Assembly (NCBI RefSeq): GCF_018531495.1
Contig: NZ_JAHDTI010000010.1
Location: 434,001 to 498,000 of the forward strand
Direction of reading: 5' to 3'
DNA length: 64,000 nt
From: Nonomuraea sediminis
Lineage (GTDB): Bacteria > Actinomycetota > Actinomycetes > Streptosporangiales > Streptosporangiaceae
The position numbers and the translations under genes were made by a program. The first letter of the stretch is position 1, and every line of letters begins with the position of its first letter. Shown piece by piece: positions 11,510-19,589 of this stretch. A model generated the notes under the pieces. The model searched no databases. It had not been told where the DNA came from and saw only the letters and a program-made list of their open reading frames with translations.

Positions 11510-12199
11510 TCAGGCGGCTGAGCGGTTGCCGAGGGACTCGTCGTAGCGGTGCCAGACCAGGCCCGCCAGCGCCGGGTCGGGGCCGAGGGGCGGGCTGACC
11601 AGGTCGGCGCCGGCGGCTTCGAGGCGGTCGTGGAAGTACCCCGGCGCCAGCAGGTACGAGGCGATCACCACCCGAGAGGCGGAACCCGAGCGGGCTCGCT
11701 CCATGACCTCGGCCAGGGTGGGCGTGCCCGCGGAGGCGAAGGCCGCGGTCACGGGACGCGCCAGCCGTACCGCGAGCATGCGGGCGGCGGCGCGCACCTC
11801 GGCCAGCGCCCCCGGGTCGGACGAACCGGCCGCCCCGAGGATGACCGAGTCCGCCGGCCGCAGCGCCCCAAGCCTGCGCACCAGAGCGGAGGTCAGCAGA
11901 GGATGCGGCCCCAGGTGCCGGGCGACGACGGCACCCGTGCCCGCGACGATGCCCGGAATGTCCTGGTGAATGTGATACCCCCCGGCCAACAGCAGCGGAA
12001 CCACCACCGCAGCCCCCGCCATCTCCGCCAGCACATCACTCAGCCGGGGACGACTGATCTCCAGATAGGCCAACTCAACCCGACACCCCGGCCGCTGCCG
12101 CGCCACCAGCGCCGCCAACCCCTCCAAGGCCGCCTCCCCCGCCGCACTCCGAGTTCCGTGCGCCGCCAACACCAAGGCAGGCCGTACCACCCGACTCAC
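11510..12199 (-). CDS. sirB: Sirohydrochlorin chelatase (CbiX/SirB family)
   Basis: Inserts Fe2+ (or Co2+) into sirohydrochlorin, the last step to siroheme, the cofactor of the nitrite reductase encoded nearby. 229 residues, two CbiX half-domains. The first holds the catalytic His in LVLAAHGTRS and a second metal-ligand His in LLAGGYHIHQD. The second half (VIASYLLAPGYFHDRL) repeats the pattern, with the expected HG replaced in its first strand. GTG at 12199 is chosen because AGGGAGG lies just upstream; the longer ATG at 12229 would bury that site. Downstream of nnaR on the same strand but 396 bp away, so it probably has its own promoter. Confidence 0.86.
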   Translation of the reverse strand: MSRVVRPALVLAAHGTRSAAGEAALEGLAALVARQRPGCRVELAYLEISRPRLSDVLAEMAGAAVVVPLLLAGGYHIHQDIPGIVAGTGAVVARHLGPHPLLTSALVRRLGALRPADSVILGAAGSSDPGALAEVRAAARMLAVRLARPVTAAFASAGTPTLAEVMERARSGSASRVVIASYLLAPGYFHDRLEAAGADLVSPPLGPDPALAGLVWHRYDESLGNRSAA

Positions 12200-12339
12200 A
12201 TGACCTCCCTCAGCACCCAGACCACCCACCCACGAATCGTCCGCACCTCGTCATCCACCGCTCGACACAACCCACGCCCCCATCCGGAAGCCCTCCCACT
12301 CAACCCCCGACACCGCCCGACTGACCCCGGTTGACCACG

Positions 12340-12575
12340 ATCCCGAGCAAGCCACCCAAACGCCCCACCCCGGTCACGACACGGCGCGGCGCACCGAAGC
12401 CGTCCGATCGAGGCACCACCTTGGGCGAGCCACCCAAGTAGGCCCAAGCGAACACGACGCAGCGCGCGCCACCGAAGCTGCCCGACCGAGGCACCACCCT
12501 GGAAGAGCCACCCAAGCGGGCACGACGCGGCGCGCGCCATCCGAGGCGGGCACGGTGCACACCGGTCGGGAATGG
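12340..12575. repeat. 78-bp imperfect tandem repeat, about 2.8 copies, in the sirB-nnaR gap
   Basis: The landmark GAGCCACCCAA (AAGCCACCCAA in the first unit) recurs at 12349, 12427 and 12505, a 78-bp period. Units also share CACGACGC, GCGCGC, CACCGAAG and CCGAGGCACCACC. It occupies most of the 12200-12595 gap; no other feature is visible there. Multiple of three, so open in several frames, but non-coding in appearance. Confidence 0.85.
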
Positions 12576-12595
12576 GGCGAGGGCGGCGGATGGGG

Positions 12596-13750
12596 TCATG
12601 GGAGGGGGCGTTGGCAGGCGAGGCGGTAGCCGCGTTTGACGACCGTTTCGACGATGCCGGTGGGGCCGAGGGCGCGGCGTAGGCGGGTGACGGCCATCTC
12701 GACGGCGTGTTCGGCCGAGTCGCGGGTCGGCCCGCCGGGCAGGACCATGCGGAGGTCGGCGCGAGGCACGACGTGGCCTGGCTTGTCCGCGAGGCGCTTC
12801 AGCACCGCCATGGGAGCGGGCGGGAGCGGCTTGAGCTCGCCGTCGACGACGACGGCGTGACCGCGGATCTCCAGGTGGTGGCCGCCCGCGACGATGCGGG
12901 TCACGCCGTACTCGGGCAGGTGGCGGGCGAGCGCGCGGGCCAGGGCGCCGAGGCGGGCGCGTTCCGGCTGCAGCGTATGGACACCGCGCGAGGTGAGCGG
13001 CTCCGCCGTGACCGGGCCGACGCAGGCCGCCACGACGCCGCCGGAGAAGGCCGCGAGCAGCGACTCCTCGAGCCCGTCCGCCCGGGCCGAGCGGAGCATG
13101 GCATGGACGGCGGGCGCGCTGGTGAAGGCGACGGCGTCCACGGCCCCGGTGATCGTCTGCGTGACCAGGCGGCGCAGCAACGAGGGGTCACGGTAGGGCA
13201 GCCATCGGTAGACCGGGATCTCGATCACCTCGGCGCCCGCATGCCGCAGGTCCGCGACGAAGTCCGTGAGCGGCTCGCCGTGCAGCTGCACCGCGATACG
13301 GCGACCGCTCAGCTTCTGGGCCAGCAGATACTGCTTGACCTCCTGGCACGACTCGGTGGCCGGGGTCCAGTGGTCGTTGAGCCCCGCGGCCCGCACGGCG
13401 CCCCTGGCCTTGGGCCCTCGGGTGAGCAGCCGTGACTTGGCCAGATGATCGGCCAGATCCGCCGACAAGCCCCACCCTTCGGCGGCCGCCATCCACCCAC
13501 GGAACCCGACGCCCGTCGTGATCACCACGTCGTCGATCGGCCCCGCCAGGGCGTCGCGGGTCGCGGCCAGCAGATCGGTGTCCTCCTCCAACGGCACGAG
13601 CCGGATCGCGGGCGCGCTCACCACCCGAGCACCCCGCCGCTCCAGCAACGCGCAGAACTCCTCCCTGCGCCGGGTCGCCGTGACCCCCACGGTGAACCCC
13701 GCCAACGAGTCCTGCGCCGTCTCCAGCCCCTCAACGGGCGTCACACTCAT
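12596..13750 (-). CDS. nnaR: NnaR-type regulator: HemD (uroporphyrinogen-III synthase) domain fused to OmpR-like winged helix
   Basis: 384 residues. Residues about 10-270 form a HemD fold (FTVGVTATRRREEF at the start, VAFTSAPAVHAMLRSA and VVAACVGPVTAEPL later). Residues about 285-384 are a Trans_reg_C winged helix (APMAVLKRLADKPGHVV, then VEMAVTRLRRALG and VVKRGYRLACQ). This architecture is that of NnaR of Streptomyces coelicolor and Mycobacterium smegmatis, reported as a co-activator with GlnR of nitrate/nitrite assimilation genes. Its place beside nirBD, sirB and narK supports that role; whether it still has synthase activity is open. ATG 13750 has GGAGG seven bases upstream. Confidence 0.83.
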   Translation of the reverse strand: MSVTPVEGLETAQDSLAGFTVGVTATRRREEFCALLERRGARVVSAPAIRLVPLEEDTDLLAATRDALAGPIDDVVITTGVGFRGWMAAAEGWGLSADLADHLAKSRLLTRGPKARGAVRAAGLNDHWTPATESCQEVKQYLLAQKLSGRRIAVQLHGEPLTDFVADLRHAGAEVIEIPVYRWLPYRDPSLLRRLVTQTITGAVDAVAFTSAPAVHAMLRSARADGLEESLLAAFSGGVVAACVGPVTAEPLTSRGVHTLQPERARLGALARALARHLPEYGVTRIVAGGHHLEIRGHAVVVDGELKPLPPAPMAVLKRLADKPGHVVPRADLRMVLPGGPTRDSAEHAVEMAVTRLRRALGPTGIVETVVKRGYRLACQRPLP

Positions 13751-14126
13751 ACGCTCGCCTCCACCTCCATAGACCACCCACTCCGCTCGCCCCCAGGCCT
13801 GCGCGCCTCACTTGCGCGACCGACCACCTCATGGGAACCGCTTCGCCGCATGGGACCCGCCCGCCTCACTCACGCGACCGCCGCCCGGCCTGCTCGGCGG
13901 CCATCCACGTGACCGCCTCCACCGGATGCACGAGCGTGTGAGCGTGTGCCCCAGAGCCCCGCCGTACAGGGCGCCGGGCTCCGCAGCTCCGACCTTCGCC
14001 GTACGTGGAGCCGAGCTTCGCCATACGCCTCCTCGCCAACCCGGCGCCCCAATCGACGCCGGGGCGCGGCATCTCGCCTGCGCTCCCTGAGGCTCTCTCC
14101 TTCCAGAGCCCTGCCAGCTCTCAGAC
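13751..14126. other. 376-bp gap between nirD and nnaR
   Basis: GC-rich with no credible gene. It contains CCCCGCCGTACAGGGCGCCG near 13964, a motif that recurs in the 29.6-kb gap, so it too seems to hold debris of dispersed repeats. The promoter of nnaR should lie at its nnaR-proximal end, but no clear -35/-10 pair was recognised. Confidence 0.4.
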
Positions 14127-14459
14127 TCATGTGAGGATCTCCACCTTCCCCCCGTTCACGCGGGCCGGATACGTCGGTACGGCTATCGCAGGGTTGTCGA
14201 GGCACGTGCCGCTGGACAGGGAGAAGACCTGTTTGTGCATGGGGGAAGCGACCGTGGGCTCCGTGCCTCGGGTGCCAACGATGCCGCGTGAGAGGACCTG
14301 TGCCCCCGAGAACGGGTCCAGGTTGCCGAGGGCGTAGACGCCGCCGCTGAAGTCCCGGAATATCGCGATCTGGTAGCCGTTGACGAGGGCGCAGACCCCG
14401 CGTTCGGGAAGGAGGTCGGCAAACCCACACACGGCCACCCAGTCCCTTACAGCTTTCAT
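14127..14459 (-). CDS. nirD: Nitrite reductase (NAD(P)H) small subunit NirD
   Basis: 110-residue Rieske-fold partner of the siroheme nitrite reductase NirB; together they reduce nitrite to ammonium in the cytosol. As is usual for NirD, the Rieske cluster ligands are not retained (DPFSGAQVLSRGIV replaces CxH), while the fold-defining strands and the ending SPMHKQVFSLSSGTCLDNPA match. ATG 14459 lies behind AAGGAG with a five-base spacer. Its operon link to nirB is interrupted by an insertion element whose end is only about 12 bp upstream of the start codon, leaving just the ribosome site. Confidence 0.92.
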   Translation of the reverse strand: MKAVRDWVAVCGFADLLPERGVCALVNGYQIAIFRDFSGGVYALGNLDPFSGAQVLSRGIVGTRGTEPTVASPMHKQVFSLSSGTCLDNPAIAVPTYPARVNGGKVEILT

Positions 14460-14566
14460 GGGTACTCCTTGAGCGTGGAGACCCCGGGCTTCAGCCCTGG
14501 GGAGGAAACACGGCAATGCGCCATATATCGAACATGCGAGCGATACTTAGCTGATCGTGTCCTAGG

Positions 14567-15682
14567 ATGCGAGATGTGGCGCAGATCGTGAAGCGGGCCT
14601 ACAAGTACCGCTTCTACCCGACTCGCGAGCAGGCGGAAGAGCTTGCCCGGACGTTCGGCTGCGTCCGCCTGGTCTACAACAAAGCACTGGAAGAGCGGAG
14701 CCGCGCCTACACTCAGGAAGGATGCCGTGTCTCCTATGTGCAGTCGTCGGCGCGCCTGACGGAGTGGAAGCGCAGCGGCGAGTTCGACTTCCTGTCGGAG
14801 GTGTCGTCGGTCCCACTTCAACAGGCGCTTCGCCACTTGCAGGCGGCCTTCGCAAACTTCTTCGCCAAGCGCGCCAGATATCCGACGTTCAAGTCGCGGA
14901 AGAAGTCCCGCGCCTCGGCGGAATACACCCGGTCGGCGTTCCGATGACGGGAAGGCACCCTCACTCTGGCCAAGATGGACGCGCCGCTGGCGATCGTGTG
15001 GTCGCGGCATCTTCCGGAAGGTGCGGAGCCGTCCACGGTGACCGTCTCCCGCGACAGCGCCGGGCGCTGGTTTGTCTGCATGCTGGTGGAGGAGAAAATC
15101 TCCCCGCTGGCTCCGGTCGAGCAGACGGTCGGGCTTGACGCGGGCATCACAGCCCTGGCCACGCTTTCGACCGGCGAGAAGATCGTCAACCCTCGGCATG
15201 AGCGTCGCGACCGGCGCAAGCTGGCCCGTGCTCAGCGAAAGCTCGCCAGCAAGGCCAAGGGCAGCAACAACCGGGCCAAAGCCCGGCAGGTGGTCGCCCG
15301 CATCCACGCCCGGATCGCTGACCGCAGAAGAGATTTCCTGCACAAGGTCACCACACGGCTTGTTCGCGAGAATCAAGTGATCGCCGTGGAAGACCTGACC
15401 GTCGGCAACATGATCAAGAACCGATCGCTGGCGCGCGCCATCTCCGACGCCGCATGGCGGGACCTGCGGGGCATGCTGGAGTACAAGGCGGCATGGTACG
15501 GGCGCACCGTGATCGCGGTGGACCGGTGGTTCCCCTCCTCCAAGCTGTGCTCGGTGTGCGGGGCCATGCAAGAGGGCATGCCGCTGAACGTCCGGACCTG
15601 GCAATGCGCTTGTGGCGCATCCCACGACCGGGACATGAACGCCGCCAGCAACATCCTCGCCGCCGGGCTGGCGGAGAGCTGA
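14567..15682 (+). pseudogene. tnpB: TnpB RNA-guided nuclease gene with one in-frame stop codon
   Basis: Full-length TnpB of 371 codons broken only by TGA at 14945-14947 (codon 127); the frame is otherwise continuous, YTRSAFR-stop-REGTLTLAKMDAPLA. Related proteins tend to have Trp or Tyr there, so TGG to TGA is likely. RuvC residues are intact: Asp in GLDAGITAL (191), Glu in AVEDLTVGN (275), Asp in HDRDMNAASN (354/356). The zinc ribbon CSVCG and CACG is also present. An ATG at 14975 could start a 235-residue C-terminal fragment holding the whole RuvC site but lacking most of the recognition and wedge domains. GTG 14576 is an alternative full-length start. Confidence 0.85.
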
Positions 15683-15805
15683 AACGCCTGTCGAGCTGGC
15701 GTAAGACCCAAGCAGCGCAACCTGGGCGGGCGGCCGGCGGTGAAGCAGGAAACCCGACCCGCGAGGGTTGGGATCCCCCGGCTTCAGCCGCGGGGACGAA
15801 GTCAA
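15660..15805 (+). ncRNA. Candidate omega (right-end) RNA of the TnpB element
   Basis: In this family the guide RNA scaffold spans the tnpB 3' end and right end of the element and terminates at the element boundary, the guide being the flanking DNA. Here the segment after the tnpB stop holds several GC stems, ending in the right-end hairpin at 15776-15796. The guide would then read from 15806 into the 3' end of nirB. Placement is by analogy; no expression evidence. Confidence 0.45.
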
Positions 15806-18198
15806 GGGGTGATCACCTCCAGAGGGATGGGCTTGATCTGGTCGCGGACCGTCTCGAAGGCGATGGTCGGGTCCGGCACGCCGGGCGCGTTGACGAACGT
15901 GACGAAACGGCGCAGCTTGTCGGGGTCGTCGAGGGTGGCTCGCCACTCGTCGGCGTAGCCCGACACGTGTGCGGCCATCTGCGCGTCCAGGTCGGCGCAG
16001 AGGCCGAGGGCGTCGTCGATGATCACGGACCGGAGGTAGTCGAGCCCGCCGTCCAGGTCCTCCAGCCAGGCGGCGGTGCGCTGGAGGCGGTCGGCGGTGC
16101 GGATGTAGAACATCAGGAAGCGGTCGATGGTCCGCACCAGCTCCTCGGTGGTCAGGTCCGTGGCGAGCAGGTCGGCGTGGCGGGGCTTGAAGCCGCCGTT
16201 GCCGCCGACGTAGAGGTTCCAGCCGTGCTCGGTCGCGATCACGCCGAAGTCCTTGGACCTGGCCTCGGCGCATTCGCGGGCGCAGCCGGACACGGCCGAC
16301 TTGAGCTTGTGCGGCGAGCGCAGCCCCCGGTAGCGCAGCTCGAGCGCGATGGCCAGCCCGACGGAGTCCTGGACGCCGTAGCGGCACCAGGTGGAGCCCA
16401 CGCACGACTTCACGGTGCGCAGCGCCTTGCCGTAGGCGTGGCCGGACTCGAATCCGGCGTCGACCAGGCGACGCCAGATGTGCGGCAGTTGTTCGACGCG
16501 GGCGCCGAACAGGTCGATCCGCTGCCCGCCGGTGATCTTGGTGTAGAGACCGAAGTCGCGGGCGACCTCGCCGATCACGATGAGCTTGTCCGGGGTGATC
16601 TCCCCGCCGGGTATGCGCGGGACGACCGAGTAGGTGCCGTTGCGCTGGAGGTTGGCCAGGAAGTGGTCGTTGGTGTCCTGCAGCGCGGCCTGCTCGCCGT
16701 CCAGGACGTGACCGTTGCCGAGCGAGGCCAGGATGGAGGCGACGGTGGGCTTGCACAGGTCGCAGCCCCTGCCGCGGCCGTGGGAGGCGATCAGCTCCGA
16801 GAAGGTGGTGATGCCGCGGACCCTGACGATGTCGTACAGCTCGGCCCGGCTCTGGTCGAGGTGCTCGCACAGCGCCTTGCCGACGTTGACGCCGCCCTCG
16901 ACCAGCAGCCGCTTGAGCATCGGCACGCAGCTGCCGCACGAGGTGCCCGCCCTGGTGCAGGTCTTGACCGCCTGGACGTCGTTCAGCCCCTGCGCCGTGA
17001 TGGCCTCGACGATGTCGTCCTTGGTGACGTTGTTGCACGAGCAGATCAGCTCGCCGGGCGCGGAGGCGAACAGCAGCTCGCTGGGGTTGGCGGGCAGCGG
17101 CTTGCCGACGAGCGGCTTGAGCGTCTGGTACGGCGTGGCGTCGCCGACGCAGATCCCGCCGAGCAGCGTCCTGGCGTCGTCGGAGACGAACAGCTTCTGG
17201 TAGACGCCGCCCACCGGGTCCAGGTAGGTCACGTCGAGCGCCCCTGCCATGGCGCCGAACTGGGCGACGTCCACGCCGAGCAGCTTGAGCTTGGTGGACA
17301 GGTCGGCCCCGGCGAACTCGGCGTGCCCGCCCATGATCCGGTCGGCGGCGATCTCGGCCATCTCGTAGCACGGCGCGGCCAGGCCGTACACCATGCCCTG
17401 GAACAGCGCGCACTCGCCGACGGCGTAGACGCGCGGGTCGGAGGTGCGCAGGCCGGAGTCGACGGTGATGCCGCCGCGCTCGCCGACGTCGAGCCCGGCC
17501 GCCCTGGCCAGCTCGTCGCGCGGCTTGATGCCGGCGGAGAACACGACGACCTGGGCCTCGATGGCGGTGCCGTCGTCGAGGACGACCTGGCCGGGTTCGA
17601 CGCGGTCCAGGCGGCGCCCGGCGTGGACGCTCAGGCCGAGCGTCTCGATGAGGCCCTTGAGCACGGCGCCGCCGCCCTGGTCGACCTGGCGCGGCATCAG
17701 CCACGGGCTCAGCTCGACGATGTGGGTCTTGAGCCCGAGCCCGCGCAGCGCGTCGGCGGCCTCGAGCCCGAGCAGCCCGCCGCCGACCACGACCCCGGCC
17801 GTCGAGCCGTGCGCGGCCGCCTTGATGGCGTCCAGGTCGTCGATGGTCCGGTAGACGAACGCGGACGACGCCCCGGGCACGGGCGGCACGAACGGCGCCG
17901 ACCCGGTCGCCAGCACGAGGACGTCGTACGGCACGGCGGCGCTTTCGGTGCGCACCATCCGGGAGGCCCTGTCGATCCCCACCACGCGTGCGCCCAGGCG
18001 GACATCTGCTGAAATTTCGTCAAACGTGAGTTCCGAGAGCGGTGTGCCCGTCAGGTACGACGTGAGCGCCACCCGGTCGTAGGCGGGGCGTGGCTCCTCC
18101 CCCAGCACCGTGATCGAACCCTCGAACCCTCTCGACTCCAGGGTCGAGACCAGCCGGTGCGCCGCGGGTCCGTTTCCGACGACGACGACGCGGGTCAT
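15802..18198 (-). CDS. nirB: Assimilatory nitrite reductase (NAD(P)H) large subunit NirB
   Basis: Six-electron reduction of nitrite to ammonium in the cytosol. 798 residues in the usual order: FAD and NAD domains (VVVGNGPAA at the start, GVVVGGGLLGLEAADAL near 145), BFD-type [2Fe-2S] cysteines around 385-430 (CSCNN, TSCGSC), then ferredoxin-like half domains and the siroheme/[4Fe-4S] site (KSCVGSTWC near 595, GCARECAEA near 636). ATG 18198 overlaps the upstream gene's stop (ATGA), indicating coupling. The stop codon at 15802-15804 lies inside the last bases of the insertion element, so the native last few residues have probably been replaced. Confidence 0.95.
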   Translation of the reverse strand: MTRVVVVGNGPAAHRLVSTLESRGFEGSITVLGEEPRPAYDRVALTSYLTGTPLSELTFDEISADVRLGARVVGIDRASRMVRTESAAVPYDVLVLATGSAPFVPPVPGASSAFVYRTIDDLDAIKAAAHGSTAGVVVGGGLLGLEAADALRGLGLKTHIVELSPWLMPRQVDQGGGAVLKGLIETLGLSVHAGRRLDRVEPGQVVLDDGTAIEAQVVVFSAGIKPRDELARAAGLDVGERGGITVDSGLRTSDPRVYAVGECALFQGMVYGLAAPCYEMAEIAADRIMGGHAEFAGADLSTKLKLLGVDVAQFGAMAGALDVTYLDPVGGVYQKLFVSDDARTLLGGICVGDATPYQTLKPLVGKPLPANPSELLFASAPGELICSCNNVTKDDIVEAITAQGLNDVQAVKTCTRAGTSCGSCVPMLKRLLVEGGVNVGKALCEHLDQSRAELYDIVRVRGITTFSELIASHGRGRGCDLCKPTVASILASLGNGHVLDGEQAALQDTNDHFLANLQRNGTYSVVPRIPGGEITPDKLIVIGEVARDFGLYTKITGGQRIDLFGARVEQLPHIWRRLVDAGFESGHAYGKALRTVKSCVGSTWCRYGVQDSVGLAIALELRYRGLRSPHKLKSAVSGCARECAEARSKDFGVIATEHGWNLYVGGNGGFKPRHADLLATDLTTEELVRTIDRFLMFYIRTADRLQRTAAWLEDLDGGLDYLRSVIIDDALGLCADLDAQMAAHVSGYADEWRATLDDPDKLRRFVTFVNAPGVPDPTIAFETVRDQIKPIPLEVITP

Positions 18199-19589
18199 GC
18201 CGTCACCCCTTCCTGATCGCACAGCCAGCCGACGATGCCCTCGACCGCGTCGCGGCAGGTGCCGCAGCCGGTCGTGGCCCTGGTCGCGGCCGCGACGGCG
18301 GCCATGTCCCTGGCGCCCGCCTCCCAGCAGGCGCGGATCTCCCCCTTGGTGACGTTGTTGCAGTGGCAGACCTTGGCCGCGTCGGGCATCCGGACGGGCG
18401 TGTCGGCCTGCGCGGCTCCGGCGAGGCCGGGGAACAGCAGGCCGGCGCGGTCGCCGGGCACGCTGAGGCCGCGGTCGAAGAGCTGGGTGAGCGTGCCGAC
18501 GGCGTCGCTCTCGCCCAGCAGGATCGCGCCGACCAGGCGGTCGTCGCGGATGACGAGCTTGCGGTAGGTGCCGGCGGCGCGGTGGGTGAAGCGGACGACC
18601 TCGGCGTGCTCCTCGCCCAGGTGGGTCTCGCCCATCGCGGCCAGCTCGACGCTGCGCGCCTTGAGCCGGGTGACCAGGCGCGATCCGCGGTAGCGGGCGG
18701 GGCGTCCGGTGATGACGTCGGCGACCACGGCGGCCTGCTCCCAGGCGGGGGCGACCAGCCCGTAGACGGTGCCGTCGTGCTCGGCGCACTCGCCGATCGC
18801 GAAGACGGCCGGGTCGTCGGTGCGCAGCTCGTCGTCGACGACGACGCCGCGCCGTACCTGGAGTCCCGCGTCGGCCGCCAGCCCGGTGAGGGGGCGCACG
18901 CCGCAGGCGAGCACGACGACGTCGGCGCCGACCAGGTCCCCGTCGGCCAGCGCGACCCCCTCGGGGTGCACGGCGGTGACCTTGACGCCGGTGCGGACCT
19001 CGACGCCGACGCCCGCCAGGGTCTCGCCGAGCACGAGGCCCGCCTCGGGGTCGAGCTGGCGCTCCATCAGATGGTCGGCCAGGTGCAGCAGCGTGACGGG
19101 CAGACCGCGCCCGGCCAGCCCGCGGGCGGCCTCGATGCCGAGCAGGCCGCCCCCGATGACCGCCGCCCGGCGGCCGGGGAGCGCCTCGGCAAGGATGCGG
19201 TGGCAGTCGTCCAGGGTCCTGAACGGCAGCGCGCGCTCGACGCCCTGGATCGGCGGCACCACGGGCTCGCTGCCGGTGGCCAGGACGAGCACGTCGTACG
19301 GCTCGCGCCGCCCGTCCTCGGCGATCACGGTGCGCGTGTCCCTGTCGAGCCGGGTGACGCGGACCCCGGTGACCGCCTCGACGCCGTGCTCGGCGTACCA
19401 GGAGGGGTCGAGGAGCCGTACCTGGCCGGGCCCCGAGCTCCCGGCCAGGACGTTCGACAGCAGGATCCTGTTGTACGGCGGAGCGGTCTCGGCGCCGAAC
19501 ACGGTGATCCGCATGTCCCGGTCCCTGGCGCGCACCTCGGTCACCAGGCGCGCCCCTGCCATGCCGTTGCCGACCACGACGAGCCTCAT
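18195..19589 (-). CDS. FAD/NAD-dependent oxidoreductase, NasB/NirB diaphorase-like (nitrate reductase electron-transfer subunit)
   Basis: 464 residues equivalent to the first half of NirB: FAD domain (VVVGNGMAGARL), NAD domain (AVIGGGLLGIEAARGL near 143), then a BFD-like [2Fe-2S] domain with CHCNNVTKGEI and TTGCGTC near the C-terminus. It has no siroheme domain. Located between nasA and nirB with 4-bp overlaps on both sides, it is best read as the NADH-oxidising partner that feeds electrons to the nitrate reductase, like NasB in Bacillus or the reductase subunits of NADH-type Nas. That role is inferred from position and domains. Confidence 0.85.
   Translation of the reverse strand: MRLVVVGNGMAGARLVTEVRARDRDMRITVFGAETAPPYNRILLSNVLAGSSGPGQVRLLDPSWYAEHGVEAVTGVRVTRLDRDTRTVIAEDGRREPYDVLVLATGSEPVVPPIQGVERALPFRTLDDCHRILAEALPGRRAAVIGGGLLGIEAARGLAGRGLPVTLLHLADHLMERQLDPEAGLVLGETLAGVGVEVRTGVKVTAVHPEGVALADGDLVGADVVVLACGVRPLTGLAADAGLQVRRGVVVDDELRTDDPAVFAIGECAEHDGTVYGLVAPAWEQAAVVADVITGRPARYRGSRLVTRLKARSVELAAMGETHLGEEHAEVVRFTHRAAGTYRKLVIRDDRLVGAILLGESDAVGTLTQLFDRGLSVPGDRAGLLFPGLAGAAQADTPVRMPDAAKVCHCNNVTKGEIRACWEAGARDMAAVAAATRATTGCGTCRDAVEGIVGWLCDQEGVTA

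Larger units (their letters stand above)
14472..15805 (+). mobile_element. TnpB-only IS200/IS605-type insertion element between nirB and nirD
   Basis: About 1.33 kb. Contains only a tnpB gene, no Y1 transposase tnpA, so it is non-autonomous. The ends carry subterminal hairpins typical of the family: left CCCCGGGCTTCAGCCCTGGGG at 14482-14502 and right CCCCCGGCTTCAGCCGCGGGG at 15776-15796, and the right end closes with GAAGTCAA. No target duplication is expected for this family. Boundaries are inferred: joining 14471 directly to 15806 makes nirB end in ITPKEYP with its TGA overlapping the nirD ATG, a natural operon junction. It is inserted antisense to the nir operon. Confidence 0.85.

Noticed and set aside
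12200..12595. Small Trp/Arg-rich proteins in the sirB-nnaR gap
   Set aside because: They are carried entirely by the 78-bp repeat, in several frames at once.
14945..14947. TGA in tnpB as selenocysteine or programmed read-through
   Set aside because: No selenocysteine machinery or structure is visible, and the position is not a catalytic Cys/Sec site; a point mutation is simpler.
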